From positions 193,513-257,512 of the forward strand of contig NW_005434625.1 in NCBI RefSeq assembly GCF_000315625.1: a stretch of DNA of 64,000 nucleotides. Direction: 5' to 3'. This DNA is from Guillardia theta CCMP2712 (taxonomy: Eukaryota > Cryptophyceae > Pyrenomonadales > Geminigeraceae). The notes below the pieces were generated by a model that was not told the DNA's origin, did no database searches, and was given only the letters and a program-made list of their open reading frames with translations. Positions 43,359 through 54,980 of the stretch are shown piece after piece (positions within the stretch are counted from its first letter, which is position 1; every line of letters starts with the position of its first letter). The position numbers and the translations under genes are program-made.

Positions 43359-43974
43359 TCAGATAGTTTTGCACGGAATTGTAAGCCCAGCTGAGAACTG
43401 TTCCGCATAATCAAAGGCTGCCTCGTCCCCACTGTGGGAATCCATCATCTCTTCGTCTGATATTCCGAGGTCCTTGTCGGGACTGTCTCTCCCTGAAGCT
43501 CTGTTTATCTGTGACTCATGCTTCGAACAGGATTCCTCCGGTTCACCATCAACTCTTGGGTAAGGGATGCTCATTTTGTTTCTATCGTCCATCGGAAATA
43601 GGAGGATCTCCATTCTTTTGTCGCCCACCGAGGACAAGCACGACTGAAAAGTGAAAATCAAGTCTTCTTTCTTACATGATCTTGCCATCGTGAGGAATAC
43701 GCGTCGTCCTGAGCTGCGTGCCAAACCAGCAGCGGCTATAAGCTTCTGCTCCCCATTCAGCTCGGTATCGATCGACTTCAAGCGACGGCCACTGAGTGCT
43801 GACGATGATTTATAAAGGAGAGCAGATGCAGGTCCATCGACACTGATGATAAAGAAAGGTTCTGTGTTCTCGAGCACGATTCGTCCACGTCGACATAAGA
43901 GATGCATGGGAAGTCCGGCTACAAATTCTTCCACCTTTCCCTTACTTATTCTCGTGTTCTCCATTTTCAACCCG
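43359..43974 (-). CDS. PAS-like domain protein, paralogue B
   Basis: About 204 residues from ATG 43974. Blocks shared with paralogue A: EPFFIISVDGPASALLYKSS, LSGRRLKSI, RVFLTMAR, RMEILLFPMD and RDSPDKDLGISDEE. It lacks the long basic N-terminus of A. The open frame extends upstream to a good splice acceptor (TTTTGCAG at about 43995), so a further 5' exon probably exists. The two genes face each other with 117 bp between stop codons, an inverted duplication. Probable sensory or protein-interaction role; not established. Confidence 0.65.
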
Positions 43975-44149
43975 TTGATGTATAGAAATCTCTGCAAAAG
44001 CTTGCCCCTCCTTATTCTCTTCTGTTTCTTTGAGCTTATAGACTTTGATTCTTCTCTCTTTGCCTTCTAGTTCCTCCTGTTTGTTGTGCTAGGTTTATCG
44101 CTTTCGAACACCACTACTGGAGTAAAAAAAACTCCGGTCATCCTTCAGT

Positions 44150-45052
44150 CAGAATTCCACTCATAAGACTTCTTTTCGAGCTAAGAGTATCTAGGTCACG
44201 TTACCTGATGACCCAAAATGCGACCTGGCGTAGACCCCTGCTGACCCCACCCCTCCCCATGTGACGAGATATGGAGGTAGGGCAGCGAAGGAGACAGTAG
44301 GAGGCCGCGACGTCTTGACGCGAAAAGTCAGCCTTCCATGGCATGTCTTCGACGATCGGGCGAGGGGCCCGGCCAGGCCCGGCCCGGGCGGCTGGGCGCC
44401 GGAATGCCTGGCGACAACCGTCCGGCGATCAAGTCACTGTCAAGTTGCCGCACTGCACTCACGGTGCGCGGCCCGGCCAGCCTCAGGCACAAGAACTAAC
44501 CATTTGAGTTAAAAATCAGTAGTATCATGTTACTCCGACACCGCCGTCGCGTCTGTCCCGGCCGCCCGGCGGACTCCTGGCGACCGGGCTGAGTGTCACC
44601 GACCGTCCCGGGACTCGGGAGGCTCCCTGACCGCCGGTCGACGAGTCGAGCGGCAATGATGAGTGGCGGCCTTGGAAAGCCGCCGACACGGCGTCCGGTA
44701 CGGTCCGATCGGCGCGGCTGACCGTACCAGGCTGCCCGGCCCGGCGCCCGGCTCATCAGTGAGTCTGGCAGGAGCCTGGAGCCTGCCGCGAAGGCTCAGT
44801 ACTTAGTAGGGCCCGTGACCCGGCGTACCGTACGGCGCCGGGGCCTGCATGGTCGGATCGGACATCAAGTCACAAGTTGAAAGATTTTTTAGTCTTCATT
44901 CATTCATTACTTACAGTACCGTGACTGCCCTGGCCGCAGTGGCAGCGGCCCGGCCCGTCACGGTCGACCGCCGCCCGGCCCCTTCAAGTTCAGTGCCGGG
45001 CCGCGTGCGGCCCCGCGCCGCGCCCCGGCGCCGAGCCACGGTAGCCTGCGGT
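44150..45052. repeat. GC-rich island
   Basis: 44330-45050 is CpG-dense with GGCCCGGCC, GGCGCCGG and CCGTACGG words. It abuts the stop codon of the ADP-ribosyltransferase-like gene. No gene is supported within it. Confidence 0.55.
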
Positions 45053-47901
45053 TCAACCGGCTGCATCAGCACCAGTTACTTCAGCATTTCTCAGGAATTC
45101 GGCGACTTCCATGTGAGAAAGTTCTCTAGCAAACGTCTCTGCCGTCCTCCCTTTCTTGTCTGTGATGGTAGCCAGCTCGGGATGCGATGACAGCAGCAAG
45201 CTGACAACCCTGAGGTGCCCTCGTCCTGCGGCATAGTGCAAGCAGGTCTTCTGGCTCTCGAAAGCCACAGCCGCGAAGAAGTCAGGAACTGCAGCATGCC
45301 GGCAGAGCTCCTCGATCACGCTGACTTGATCGTTGTCTGCGGCAAGGTGAAGGCACGTTCTCCCCTTCTCGTCTTTGTCTGCCAGGCGGTTAAGCTCCCC
45401 GCGCTTCTGCAAGTTCTCGATGAGTAACTTCGCACAGGCCAGGCGCCCGAACTTGCAGGCGAGCATGAGAGGAGTCTCGCCCTTCGAGCTGCGGAAGTGA
45501 ATGTCTGCCTGCCTGTCGATCAGCAGCTGCATGCAAGCCACGTGCCCGTTCTGCGCAGTCAGCGAGATCGCAGTGTGCTCGTCGTTGGCAATGCTAACGT
45601 TGCAGCCAGAGTCAAGAAGAACCCCAACCATGCGCTTGTCCCCAGAGGACGCAGCTGCGAGCAGCGAGCTTCGGTCGACCTCAGAGCATTCCTCACCCGA
45701 GATTTCATCTTCAACCTTGTAACCCAAGAAGCGGCAGACATTCAGAGCCGCTCGCCGGACCTCGTCTTCGTCGGCCCGAGACGCCTTCTTCGTGTAATAA
45801 TCCTCCCACATGTTCCCTGCGATGAGCATCCGGACGTCGAAGAGCGACATCTCACTGATGTTTGCTGGCGTCACTCCCTTGGTGTGCTTCCAGAAGTGCA
45901 GCTTGCTCATGGCCGCCGAGTGCAGGTGAGAGAGCTCGTCGACCTTCTGCCGGAAGAAAATCTCCATGTTGAAAGATGCCACCGGCTTCTGCTCGTGTGC
46001 CACCCTGAAGTCGCAGCACTCCTGGAGGATCTGGTCGATGACTTTCTTGCTGTTCTCCTGGTCCCTGAAGAACCTGTCTGCGCTCGGCAGGTCCTCCACC
46101 TGGGCATGCAGATCTCTCTCGATCTCCTGGACCACAAAGTCCAGCGACTGCAAGTAGAGGAACTTGCGCTTCCCCTCCACGTACTCCCGGGCCGTGCTCT
46201 TCAGGTTGATGTTGACCCGCACTGAGATCATGATCACCTCATTCGTCTGGATCAGCTCTGTCCTCAGAGGGCCGATGATCTCCAGGTTGGACAGGGGAGG
46301 ATACAGGATCTCGTTCTCTGCCGGGTACTGGGACAACCAGGCCACCTGCCCCAGCAAAGTTAGCCAAGGATTCGCCGATGCTCCTCTCGCACTCACATCT
46401 GCTCCTCGGTCGATCTGCCCGACCTCCATCTCGAGGATCTTCGGGGAGACATCATGTTTGAGCTGAAGGTACTGGATCGCTACTTCCTTTCTTGTAGTCG
46501 TCGACATGAAGGCAGGCTCAACCGCTCCCCGGAACCCGAGATGGTCCGAAGATACCATGAAGACAGGGAGCTTCACGTTGGCGAGCCCTCTGTACACCTT
46601 GCGATTTGGCGGGAGAGAGGAGAGCTTCGAAAGTTTGAGAATCCCCGACGCTATCATTCGAATTGTGGTGACATAGTTCATTTTCTTCCTCACACTTCGT
46701 CTGTGTTCCGGCACTGCTGTGTCAGACCCCTCCACACACGGCAGCGCAGCTCATCACCTGGAGGGACTGGAGCTCTTGTGCTTGCTGAGGTAATCCCTGC
46801 AGATTCGTCGAGTCAGGACATAAGGAGGAGGTGAAAACCAGGACACCTCAGCGACTCGTTGTACAGCATATACATCGGTCCTGTGTAAAGCCTGAGGCCA
46901 ATGAGCTCTTCCTTGGTGAGCTTCGAGCTCTTGTACTCGTCTCTCTCCATCAGCTCCCCGAGGCTTATCCTCGTCCTGCAGTCAGCACCCTCTCCCTCCC
47001 CCGAGTAGGTCGACGTAGGGTCAGGATCCACCACAAACTTCCACTCGTTCAAGGGAGTCGTGGTATCCTTCAAGTGCCCCGCACAGAACACATCGTGTAC
47101 GTTGTGTTCTGCCTTCATCGCCTCAAACACATCTTTGTTCGGCAAGCCGATCATGTTATCAATCCCCTCCAGGAAGGTATCTGACTCGAGAAAGATTCCT
47201 TCTGCGTTCTGTTCATCGTTGGCCAGGAACTTGGAGGTGTTCAACTTCCCTGTCTGCCACCCTTTCCTCCTCTCCTCGTAGTAGTCCGTCATTCTGCCTT
47301 GGATCTTCTCAGCTATCACAGCTCCCAAACCAGCCATGGACTCAGCAAGGTCTCCCTTGGACCGGCGCCTCAAACTCTCTATCGGGTCATCGTCCACTGA
47401 GAAGTCGCCTGCGACCTGCTCGGCAATGATCTGACCCAACGGTAGTTTGTCGAGGAAGTGAGCCAGACGACGCAGATATCGCCTCCTCTTCAAACACTCG
47501 ATGAACTCCTTGAAATCGATAGAGTTGTTCTTGTTTGAATCGAAGTAGTCGAACAGAACCCCGATCTCCGCGTCGTTGAGGATCTTGGCATTCTGGTTAA
47601 GATACTTTTTGAACTCTTCCCTTGTCAAGTCTGCACTGGAGTCGAAGTCAATGTTGTCAAACCACGTCGTGATGTCCTTCCCGCATGAAGCAAAGGCGTC
47701 ATACTGATCTAGAAGATATTCGACATCGTTTTCTTTCGATGAACTTGGCGTCGCTGGTATCACAGACGAGTCAGACGAGCTTGCCCGGTTGAAGCCTAAT
47801 GAACTGACGACATTGTTGAGGACCCGCTCTTGCTGCTGTAAGATGAATTGAGCTTGATTTAGGAAGCCAAGCCTCTTCGGCGTCTCTTGGACCGACTTCA
47901 T
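45053..47901 (-). CDS. EF-hand / ADP-ribosyltransferase-fold / ankyrin-repeat protein, four exons
   Basis: Exons 47901-46847, 46796-46758, 46700-46397 and 46345-45053 join in phase (introns 50, 57 and 51 nt) to 896 residues. N-terminal third: paired EF-hands, DFDSSADLTREEF and DYFDSNKNNSIDFKEF, with complete calcium loops in the second. Middle: an ADP-ribosyltransferase-like fold in R-S-E order: LYTGPMYMLYN, KVYRGL (Arg), AFMSTTTRKEVA (Ser-Thr-Thr) and ENEILYPP (Glu at the catalytic place). C-terminus: a helical stretch, then about five ankyrin repeats (SSLLAAASSGDKRMVGVLL, GETPLMLACKFGRLACAKLL, KTCLHYAAGRGHLRVVSLLL). No signal peptide, so probably cytosolic. It may mono-ADP-ribosylate proteins in response to calcium, but activity and target are inference. 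Confidence 0.85.
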
Positions 47902-48791
47902 CTCAAGATTTTAGTTTTCCAGATTTACAATCAAAGCGTTGACACGGGATAGCTAAAGGATGTTGACAGTTTGTTCACGATGATGCGTACAGACTGCACA
48001 AGAAATGAAGCCAACAAATCATCCAAGGAGATTGTCTCTTCTTCTTCGTCTCCTTTGCCACTGGAAGCGATGTTATCTTTTCGACCGGTCTGAATCAGCT
48101 CCCCCCTCTCCCTCCCTACCGCATCCCCGCTGCTTCATCTCCTCACTTCCTCTTCTCCTCCTCTTCTCTTCTCCTCGTCGTCCTCTCCCCCCCATCTCGC
48201 CTCCTCTTGCTCGCGTCCCAACCAAACGGCAACGCTCATTCCTGTACTCCAGCGACTCCCTCGTGACTACCCACCATATCCAATCAAAATTGGGGGTAGG
48301 GGTAGTCTTCGGGGCTGGGTGAGTCGCCCGACAGCCGACACTGAGCTGCCACTGAGAGTGAGGACTCTGAGGGCGGCTTGCTCGCACTACCAGGTCGAGG
48401 GAGTTGAGCGAAGAAATGGCGCGAAGTCCGGGACAGGCACCGGCAGGTGATGCAAGGAGACGCGTCGGCCCATGTCGCCTGGAAGATCGTTTCATCCGCT
48501 TCCCTCCTGTCTTACCTCCTTCCCTTCTGTCGTCTGAGCAGAGATTGTCTCCACTGCTTTCCTGTTGCCTCAATTGCTTTCCTCGTTTCCTCCTTTCGTT
48601 CCCATAGCCTTACCCCATACCCTCTGGATTCAATCGCTTGCCTGTTGTTCCCTGCCTGCTCGCACTGATAAGCTCATGCTCTCGGATTCTCGTGTTTGAG
48701 ATGTCGCCATTGCTGTATGGCGAAGTCGTGACCGCAACATCTTGTAACAGGGCTGAATCCTCACACGCATTTCCATCAAACCCTTCCTACC
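47902..48791. other. Intergenic region between divergent genes
   Basis: Pyrimidine-rich at 48100-48200; a short GGGGTAGGGG repeat at 48285-48325. It should contain the promoters of both flanking genes. Confidence 0.4.
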
Positions 48792-50660
48792 ATGCATCAG
48801 CAACCCCCGTCTAGCACCAAGGGCGACAAAGAAGCTGCTGGGTGATAGGGGAGCTGCAAATGCCGACAGCACTGATCATGACTACAGTCTTGAATGGGGA
48901 TCTCTGCTCAGAGATGGGACCGTCCTGCTGAGGTTCTCAGATCATGAGGCCGTGAGTGTCGCGTCTGCATGTGGGGAGAGAGGCTGGCAGTGACGCTGCT
49001 CTCAGCTGATGCTCCATCCGCTTGGTTCGAGGTTTGTCATCGAGGTCATCCTTGCGCTTGACGGCAGAGCCCTGCACTCATGCGGTGCCTGCAGGACTCG
49101 AATGGAAGGAGGAGGAGCCACCTGTCAAGGTTCTCAACATCGACGACCCGCTCTAAGGTGTGCCAACTGACCTCTAGCTCGACGCTCTCTAAGCAGCATG
49201 CAAGCTCCGTTCAGCTGTCGACTTCCGGAACTTCTACTCTTCAGCAGAGCCGCGCTTGTGCCCTGAAGTAGTCTTTGACTCGGATCTGCACGTTATCTTT
49301 GAGGTCGCTTGAGCTTTCCGCAAGTTTTTCCTGTCGCTGATTCGGTTTGAAAAGGCGTCAACGGCTATTCAGATGCATCATTGGAGAACGAGAGATTATG
49401 ATCAATTTGTAGAAATCCTGCAGGATGGCTCTCTGTCTCTTTCATCAGCTGACAAAATGGGAAGAATAGTGTTATCTTCTAACCTCAGGTCAGTTGATCA
49501 CTGTGAAAGAGATGCCGGACGCTGACTTGTTCTACTCAAACTCAAGAACGTTCACTGTGTACTATGCATCACCATTGCCATTCCCGGTAGTCAGTTCTAA
49601 ACAAATTGCAAACAGAAGATGGTATCTTCCTGATCTTTCGAACAAACGATGTGATTTTGGTCTTCAGTGAAGATATGTACCAAACGAAGAAAGTAGATCA
49701 TATGTGGATAATTCGATCTTTCTCTACAGAAGCAGGAGAATATCCTCAATGCTGGCAAGATGTCTTGAATCTTGCTATCAACATTTTCAAGCAGAATAAG
49801 CAACGTAGCTTGCTTGAGTGAATATTCGTGTTCTTTGAGAGCTTGAATGTAGCAGATGATTCTTGTGAGAAGACTTGGGACTCAAAATGGATGTCGTCTA
49901 TGCCGCAACAGGTAATTCATATGAGCAGCCAGTCAAAGAATTTAGGTCTGAAATCTCTACTTTCTAAGGTCCAAGAAATCAGCACAACTGCATCTGAATC
50001 AACGGGCATGTTTCGGGACAACTCCCTGCTCTCAGCGTAATTTTTCTTCTTATGATACAGACAACACTTATTGTAGAGAAGTGCTAGATTTCAAGGTTGC
50101 AGCTTGTTGTCGAAGGTTGAGTGGACCCCCGACTACCTCCTGCGGTATCTAGGTTGCGAAAAGTTTGGATTTTTCATTTGTCTTTCTTATTGTGTTTCCC
50201 AGACAACAAGAAAATCGTAGAGATTACTTGTTTTGAGAGCTCGAAGACTTTCATTCTCACAGAATGTGGAGAATTCTTGCAAGAGATCGTTGGCTTGACA
50301 ACTGTATCAACATACGTGGGGAACATCTGTCATCTTGCAAACAAGTACAAAGATTTCTCTCTGGAGGAACATGACATCGAGGCTGTAAAAGCTGCTCTCC
50401 CGCGGGAGATCCAACTGGACATTTTGCTTCGTGCTAGCAACTTACTGCTGGAACATAAGAAATATTTTGCCAGCAATGCTTGTGTTTCTTCTCAACTTGG
50501 TACGTCAATCAAAAGCTGGAACTCAAGAAAAGAGACCGCTACCACGTCAAGCAAGCTCAAGATCGAATACTCCTCTGATGTGCATTGCGAATCAGAGGTA
50601 GATGGCATTGGAAGGTTCACCGCGTTTTGGTCCTTGCCTACTTGTGTTCTCTCACTTTAG
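48792..50660 (+). CDS. C5orf34-like protein, intron-rich, partly resolved
   Basis: Clear 5' exons are 48792-48841, 48870-48951 and 49006-49044, joined in phase over 28-nt and 54-nt introns: RDGTVLLRFSDHEALMLHPLG has the DG-T-L-x-L-P-G pattern of the N-terminal domain of vertebrate C5orf34. Later segments also fit that family: AVDFRNFYSSAEPRLCPE (about 49215-49265), LQDGSLSLSSADKMGRI, FTVYYASP, EAGEYPQCWQDVLNLAI (about 49730-49790) and LLRASNLLLEH near the C-terminus. Several junctions between 49045 and 50120 are unresolved. The human protein is poorly characterised; no function is proposed here. Family assignment is by pattern only and may be wrong. Confidence 0.45.
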
Positions 50661-51215
50661 CCTGACTTCATCTCCAGCGATGGCAGAGTGAGGGCTGTCT
50701 TTCGGGATAGGTGCGACTATCGTGAGAGAGGTCGGTCGCGAGGTCGATTGACATGACAAAGGTGCATCGGAGAGCTTGAGGCGACCAGGCAACATTGTCG
50801 TTTTGTTCTTCCAAGTGGGAGGGTAAAAAAGCAGGAGCCTCCAGAGTCGGTCTTGATCATCTTTCGAGCAGCAGGTAGATGTGAACGTCCGGGACCCTTT
50901 CGAGCTGGACGGCTATGTCTCCCTTCTGCAGCAGGTTTGAGTTGGCATGCCCTACAAGCACACTGACAGTGTGAGTCTAGTACTCGGAATGGGCCTTCCT
51001 CTCTGAAAACCAGCGTTACGAGCTTCACGAGGAGCAGGTGCTTTCCTGCTTGCTTTTAGTCACCTTTTCCGTTGCGATGACCATGACGAATCCTTGATAG
51101 AGGCGGAAGCAAATCATGGTGGAGCAAGAGCTTCGCAAGATTCATATGTTTACAACTTCTAGGAGGCTTATCAACAATTAAAACTTCAAAGATGTCCTCT
51201 TCCTATCCGAACGCT

Positions 51216-51893
51216 TCAATCTGCATGAACATGATATGCTCTGAAAATCTCGAACTGAGGATCAGGATCCGGGGAGATGGCGCGGGGATCTCTTTCTCTG
51301 CCAGCAGCTCTTGATGCTTGCCCAACGGTCGAGTTGTCCCGGGCAATCGAGGCTATCAGAGGAGCCTTGGCCTCAGCCTCAGGTGGGTTCGTCGCATAGT
51401 TGAGATGTTGCTTGAGAGAGATAGAAACCTCTCCACACACCCCTCCTCCCCCTCCCCCTCCCCCTTCAGCCTCCCCAAGACCATGTTGAGGATTAGCCTC
51501 CGGCTCTGCCCCGTTTCCGTGCACCTCGCGCTTCTCAAGTTGCTTGTACGTGATGTGGTCGCGGGGCACGGCGTTGACGGTGGTGAAGGAGGAGCTCTTA
51601 CCCGCGTGCAAGATGGTCTCAGCACGTTTGAGGTAGTTGAAGCACTGCATGTGCTTCTGCTGGAACGCCAGCTGGCTCGGGCTGTGCCCATCGCGATTTC
51701 GAATCAAGACCTTTGCGCCATACTGCAGCAAGTACGAGCAAGACTTCATGTCGCCGAGGAGCGCCGCCAGGTGTAATGGCGCGTTCCCGTTGTGGTCTTG
51801 CTGGTTGATGTTGACATCCATCGCCTCATGGTTAAGAATCTGTCTCAGCTCTGCGTGATTTTGCCTTTCTACAGCTGCGTGTATGGGAAGCGG
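51216..51893 (-). CDS. Ankyrin-repeat protein, 3' exon
   Basis: The frame opens after a splice acceptor near 51894 (GATCAG) and carries about three ankyrin repeats: PIHAAVERQNHAELRQIL, GNAPLHLAALLGDMKSCSYL and GHSPSQLAFQQKHMQCFNYL. A Gly run and an Ala/Arg-rich tail follow, and the stop is at 51216. The upstream exon was not fixed; it may belong with the small coiled-coil exons at 52707-52919, separated by an intron of about 800 nt. Ankyrin repeats mediate protein binding; partner unknown. Confidence 0.6.
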   Translation of the reverse strand, partial: PLPIHAAVERQNHAELRQILNHEAMDVNINQQDHNGNAPLHLAALLGDMKSCSYLLQYGAKVLIRNRDGHSPSQLAFQQKHMQCFNYLKRAETILHAGKSSSFTTVNAVPRDHITYKQLEKREVHGNGAEPEANPQHGLGEAEGGGGGGGGVCGEVSISLKQHLNYATNPPEAEAKAPLIASIARDNSTVGQASRAAGRERDPRAISPDPDPQFEIFRAYHVHAD

Positions 51894-52649
51894 CTGATCC
51901 ACGTTGTGTCAGCACGGAGCGCAACCAGAGCAAAACAGGGACATTACCGCTGAAAGGTGCAGGGAGGGAAAATCATGACCGCAGCACACGCTGTAGTCTT
52001 GACCCATCACAGGCGTTGGACGTCGCTCAAGATCGTTTCGCCTGCCAGCATCAACGTCACACCCGGGGGCTCCCTGACCGCAAGATCTATCTACAAGTCA
52101 AACATGCGAGGAGAGGAGGTATCGAACACAGTCTGGGGGGCTTCTTGTTCTTGCTTCATTCCTCCTCTCCTCCTCTTCTTCCTCCCCTCACGTTCCCTGT
52201 CCCTTCTTGTTGAAATTACAACATCTTATCCGCAGCATCATAATAACCTTTCGGGGCAAAATGTGTCCCTCCCATACTCAATTATTTGCCTCACATTTCA
52301 AATAGTGATAAAACAGTATTTCGAATTTTGGACGAACCTGCTGTCTTGTGACTGCAATGCAGTCAATGCTGGTTGTCATATGAAGGATGAGATTTGGTCC
52401 GCGCACGTGGTTACACCATGCAAGAATGACTCTTGTGATTTTATTGACAACAAAGCTGTGAATCGAGAGACTGAGAGAGGAAGTTTCATTGGGCTGTAAG
52501 ACATGAATCGAACAAACAGAATCAAACAACGCGCTGTTTGTTGAAGGAGAGGACGAGGAGGAGGGATCAGGGCAGACAGGAGAGAGTCGAACAAGAACCA
52601 AGGTATGCGAGTAGGGATGCGGGGACAGCAGATCCAGGGCCTTGCCCGT

Positions 52650-52919
52650 TGCGGGAGCTTCACTTGAAAAATCCTGTGGAGGTGAAGGGAACAGGAGCTG
52701 TGGGCTTCTGCAGAACTTGCGAGTCAGAGGCATGGCAAACAGATAGGCTCCGTTCACCTGCAGGATGGTACTCATGATCCTCTTCTGTCGCTCCATGTCG
52801 TATCTAAGCTTCTTGATCGCGCTCTCTTCCCTGGTACACGTCACACGCCGACGGAGGGCCTCGAAGACTCACTGATAATCTTTGTATCTGCTCCATTGGT
52901 CGTTACCAGTATGAGACAT
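52650..52919 (-). CDS. Small helical protein or 5' exons of the ankyrin gene
   Basis: Exons 52919-52873 and 52830-52758 join in phase over a 42-nt intron to start MSHTGNDQWSRYKDYQ, then EESAIKKLRYDMERQKRI, a charged helix. After a ~50-nt intron, a third exon starting at 52707 (KPTAPVPFTSTGFFK) reaches an in-frame TGA, giving a possible 55-residue protein. Alternatively that exon is spliced at GTGAAG to the ankyrin exon downstream. Both readings are open. Confidence 0.45.
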
Positions 52920-53136
52920 GTCCCGGTTTTCTTGTCTGCATCCGGGCGTCAGAGAGAAACATGCTAGCATTGCGCTGCATCACGATAATCTCATGCTCTT
53001 CACAATCTTGTTCATCCTGGACATTGCCGGATCCTATCACACCATGAGAAAATGAATACAATGCATCTCAAGGACTCACAGAGTTTCGATCTACAAACCC
53101 AAAGCGATCTCTCAGCGCTCCTCCCTGGCCTCAGTG

Positions 53137-53720
53137 TCACTGCTGAGTACGGAGGAGCAGGGCGAGCAGTAGGATGAAGGATTGAGAGGAAATATGATCA
53201 TTGTAGGGACAGGAGGGTGGGAGTGATGAAAACAAGGAGACAGGAAGGGGAGAGGGAGAAAAGGAGGATATGACAAATCGAATTTGTCCCCCCTTCACCT
53301 GTAGCAATGCCGTTGGCGATCGGCCCATAACCACTAGAGCCACCAACACCCCACTGGAAAGCAGAGCTCCAAACCACACGGCGAGCTAGTGGGTTTAAAA
53401 AAATCAGATACGTTGCAGCTGCAAATTTTACATAGATGCTCTTTCCTCGAGACAGCTTTACAAATGAGAGGAACGGCGGATTTACCAACAAGATTGAAGC
53501 GAGATTGAAGATATTCATCATGTTTATCAGGGGGAAACGGAATGCTGAGTCGAATGTACCACATTCGAGTGCGGGTTGAAACAAAGGCATGCATCCAAGC
53601 ATGTACGTTAGGGGAGACACATACATACCGAGGAACTGAATGAGCGAGAGAGGCAGCAAGATAAGACATTGAGACATCAACAATCTAAGATATCGAGATA
53701 TCAACAACAAGACATTGAGA
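53137..53720 (-). other. Possible exons of a membrane protein
   Basis: Minus-strand frames contain hydrophobic stretches (MLGCMPLFQPALECG, INMMNIFNLASILLV) and a segment that looks coding (VVWSSAFQWGVGG). They lie in different frames with several potential GT/AG pairs, and no single exon chain was found. The nature of the product is unknown. Confidence 0.25.
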
Positions 53721-53880
53721 TGTCAACAACATAAGACATTGGGATATCAGCAACAAACGACATTGTGATATCAGCAACAAACGACATTGTGATATCAGCA
53801 ACAAACGACATTGGGATATCAGCAACAAACGACATTGGGATATCAGCAACAAACGACATTGGGATATCAACAGATCTCGC
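53685..53880. repeat. 24-bp minisatellite
   Basis: Unit GACATTGGGATATCAGCAAC plus AAAC, at least five tandem copies with G/T variation at the eighth or ninth base, and decayed copies to the left (from about 53665). It is a multiple of three, so on the minus strand it reads as an octapeptide repeat (LLISQCRL). Confidence 0.9.
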
Positions 53881-54329
53881 ATCGTGTATCGCTTATTAGC
53901 ATCGGACGCCGCCCGCACCTTGGTATGCATCATGAAGAGCCGAATCGCTATCCTTGCCTACCCCACCCCCAAAGTTTCACAGTGTACCCATGTATTTGTC
54001 TAGGAAATAACCGGTATCGAGGGATACTAAAGTAGTACCCACCCTCATCAAGTATGATGCCTATTTGCAGTTCTTGGGGCAGCAATGGTCTTCTATCATT
54101 CTGCTAGCCATGTAAATCTGCTGTCTTCGCATCTCCCGCGGTTCGGACGCATGGTCAGGGGAAGCGGGGGAGGGAGGAACAAGCAAACAAAGACGTTGGG
54201 GGAGGAGGAGGAAGCGGATGCCTTGATCTCATATCAGCATCATTGCATGATCCATGTACGTGGTGGAGCGTGACAGGAGCCATGGATCTTGCAACAGACT
54301 CAGCGGTATCAGCCGTGGTTCCTCCTTGT

Positions 54330-54970
54330 CAACCGGACGGGGCCGCGAAATCTCTTGCGATGGCTGAAGAAACCATCTCCTACCTGCTGAACACTCGTGG
54401 GTATGACTTTGCAGGTGGTGGTGGCAGCGTCTTTGACTTAGGAGTTCTGACTGAGAGTTTTAGAGCGAGGCAGCACTCAAGAGGGAATAACCCACGTTCT
54501 GTTCGGTCAGAGCGCCCGGACATGCGCGGCCTGTCGCTCACTGCCGTCGGTTGTGACATGGTACCCGCCGTCCTCCTCAAAGACTCGAACAAAGTCGGAG
54601 AGCGGAAGCTCGGGGGGCAAGAACCTGAAGCGCAGGAGGAGGGAGCAACAAGACGACTGTACGTTGCACATCACAATCCCGGTGAGCTCGTCTTGCAAGC
54701 TGAGCAGCACGTGGCTGGGTCAGGCCTTGTCCTCTCTGCGGATGAAATATCGAAGCCGCTTCGAGCTGTTCAGCAGTGGGGAGAGCTCGAGCCTGGATGT
54801 GGAAGACCAACGCAGTCAAAGCTCGCCAACCAGGGATCACGTTTGCAGAACGGTCTTGATGACACTTTTATTATGAGATGTTCTCTTGACGCTTCTGCTC
54901 TGCAGGTGATCACGATCGTAGTGGTTGACATGGGAAGAGATTTTTTGTTCTACGAGCTCGGCGACCACCT
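54330..54970 (-). other. Partly resolved minus-strand gene
   Basis: A convincing exon covers about 54545-54720 (LQDELTGIVMCNVQ, LRFRFLPPELPLSDFVRVFE) and joins in phase, over a ~90-nt intron, to a Pro-rich exon (RTPKSKTLPPPPAKSYPRVF) ending near 54382. Upstream joins are ambiguous: two acceptors in the region 54720-54800 give the same phase, and one leads to an in-frame TGA. The plus strand also has a long open frame (54243-54980), judged to be its antisense. Family not recognised. Confidence 0.35.
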
Positions 54971-54980
54971 GGGCCTTTAA

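Noticed and set aside
45497-46225. Plus-strand open frame of 242 codons
   Set aside because: Antisense of the ART/ankyrin gene; no motif of its own.
53685-53880. Direct repeats considered as a CRISPR array
   Set aside because: Units are contiguous with no unique spacers, and the genome is eukaryotic.
54700-54800. In-frame TGA in a coding-looking minus-strand stretch, considered as a second Sec codon
   Set aside because: An alternative acceptor 80 nt further on gives the same phase and skips the TGA, and no SECIS-like hairpin was found downstream.
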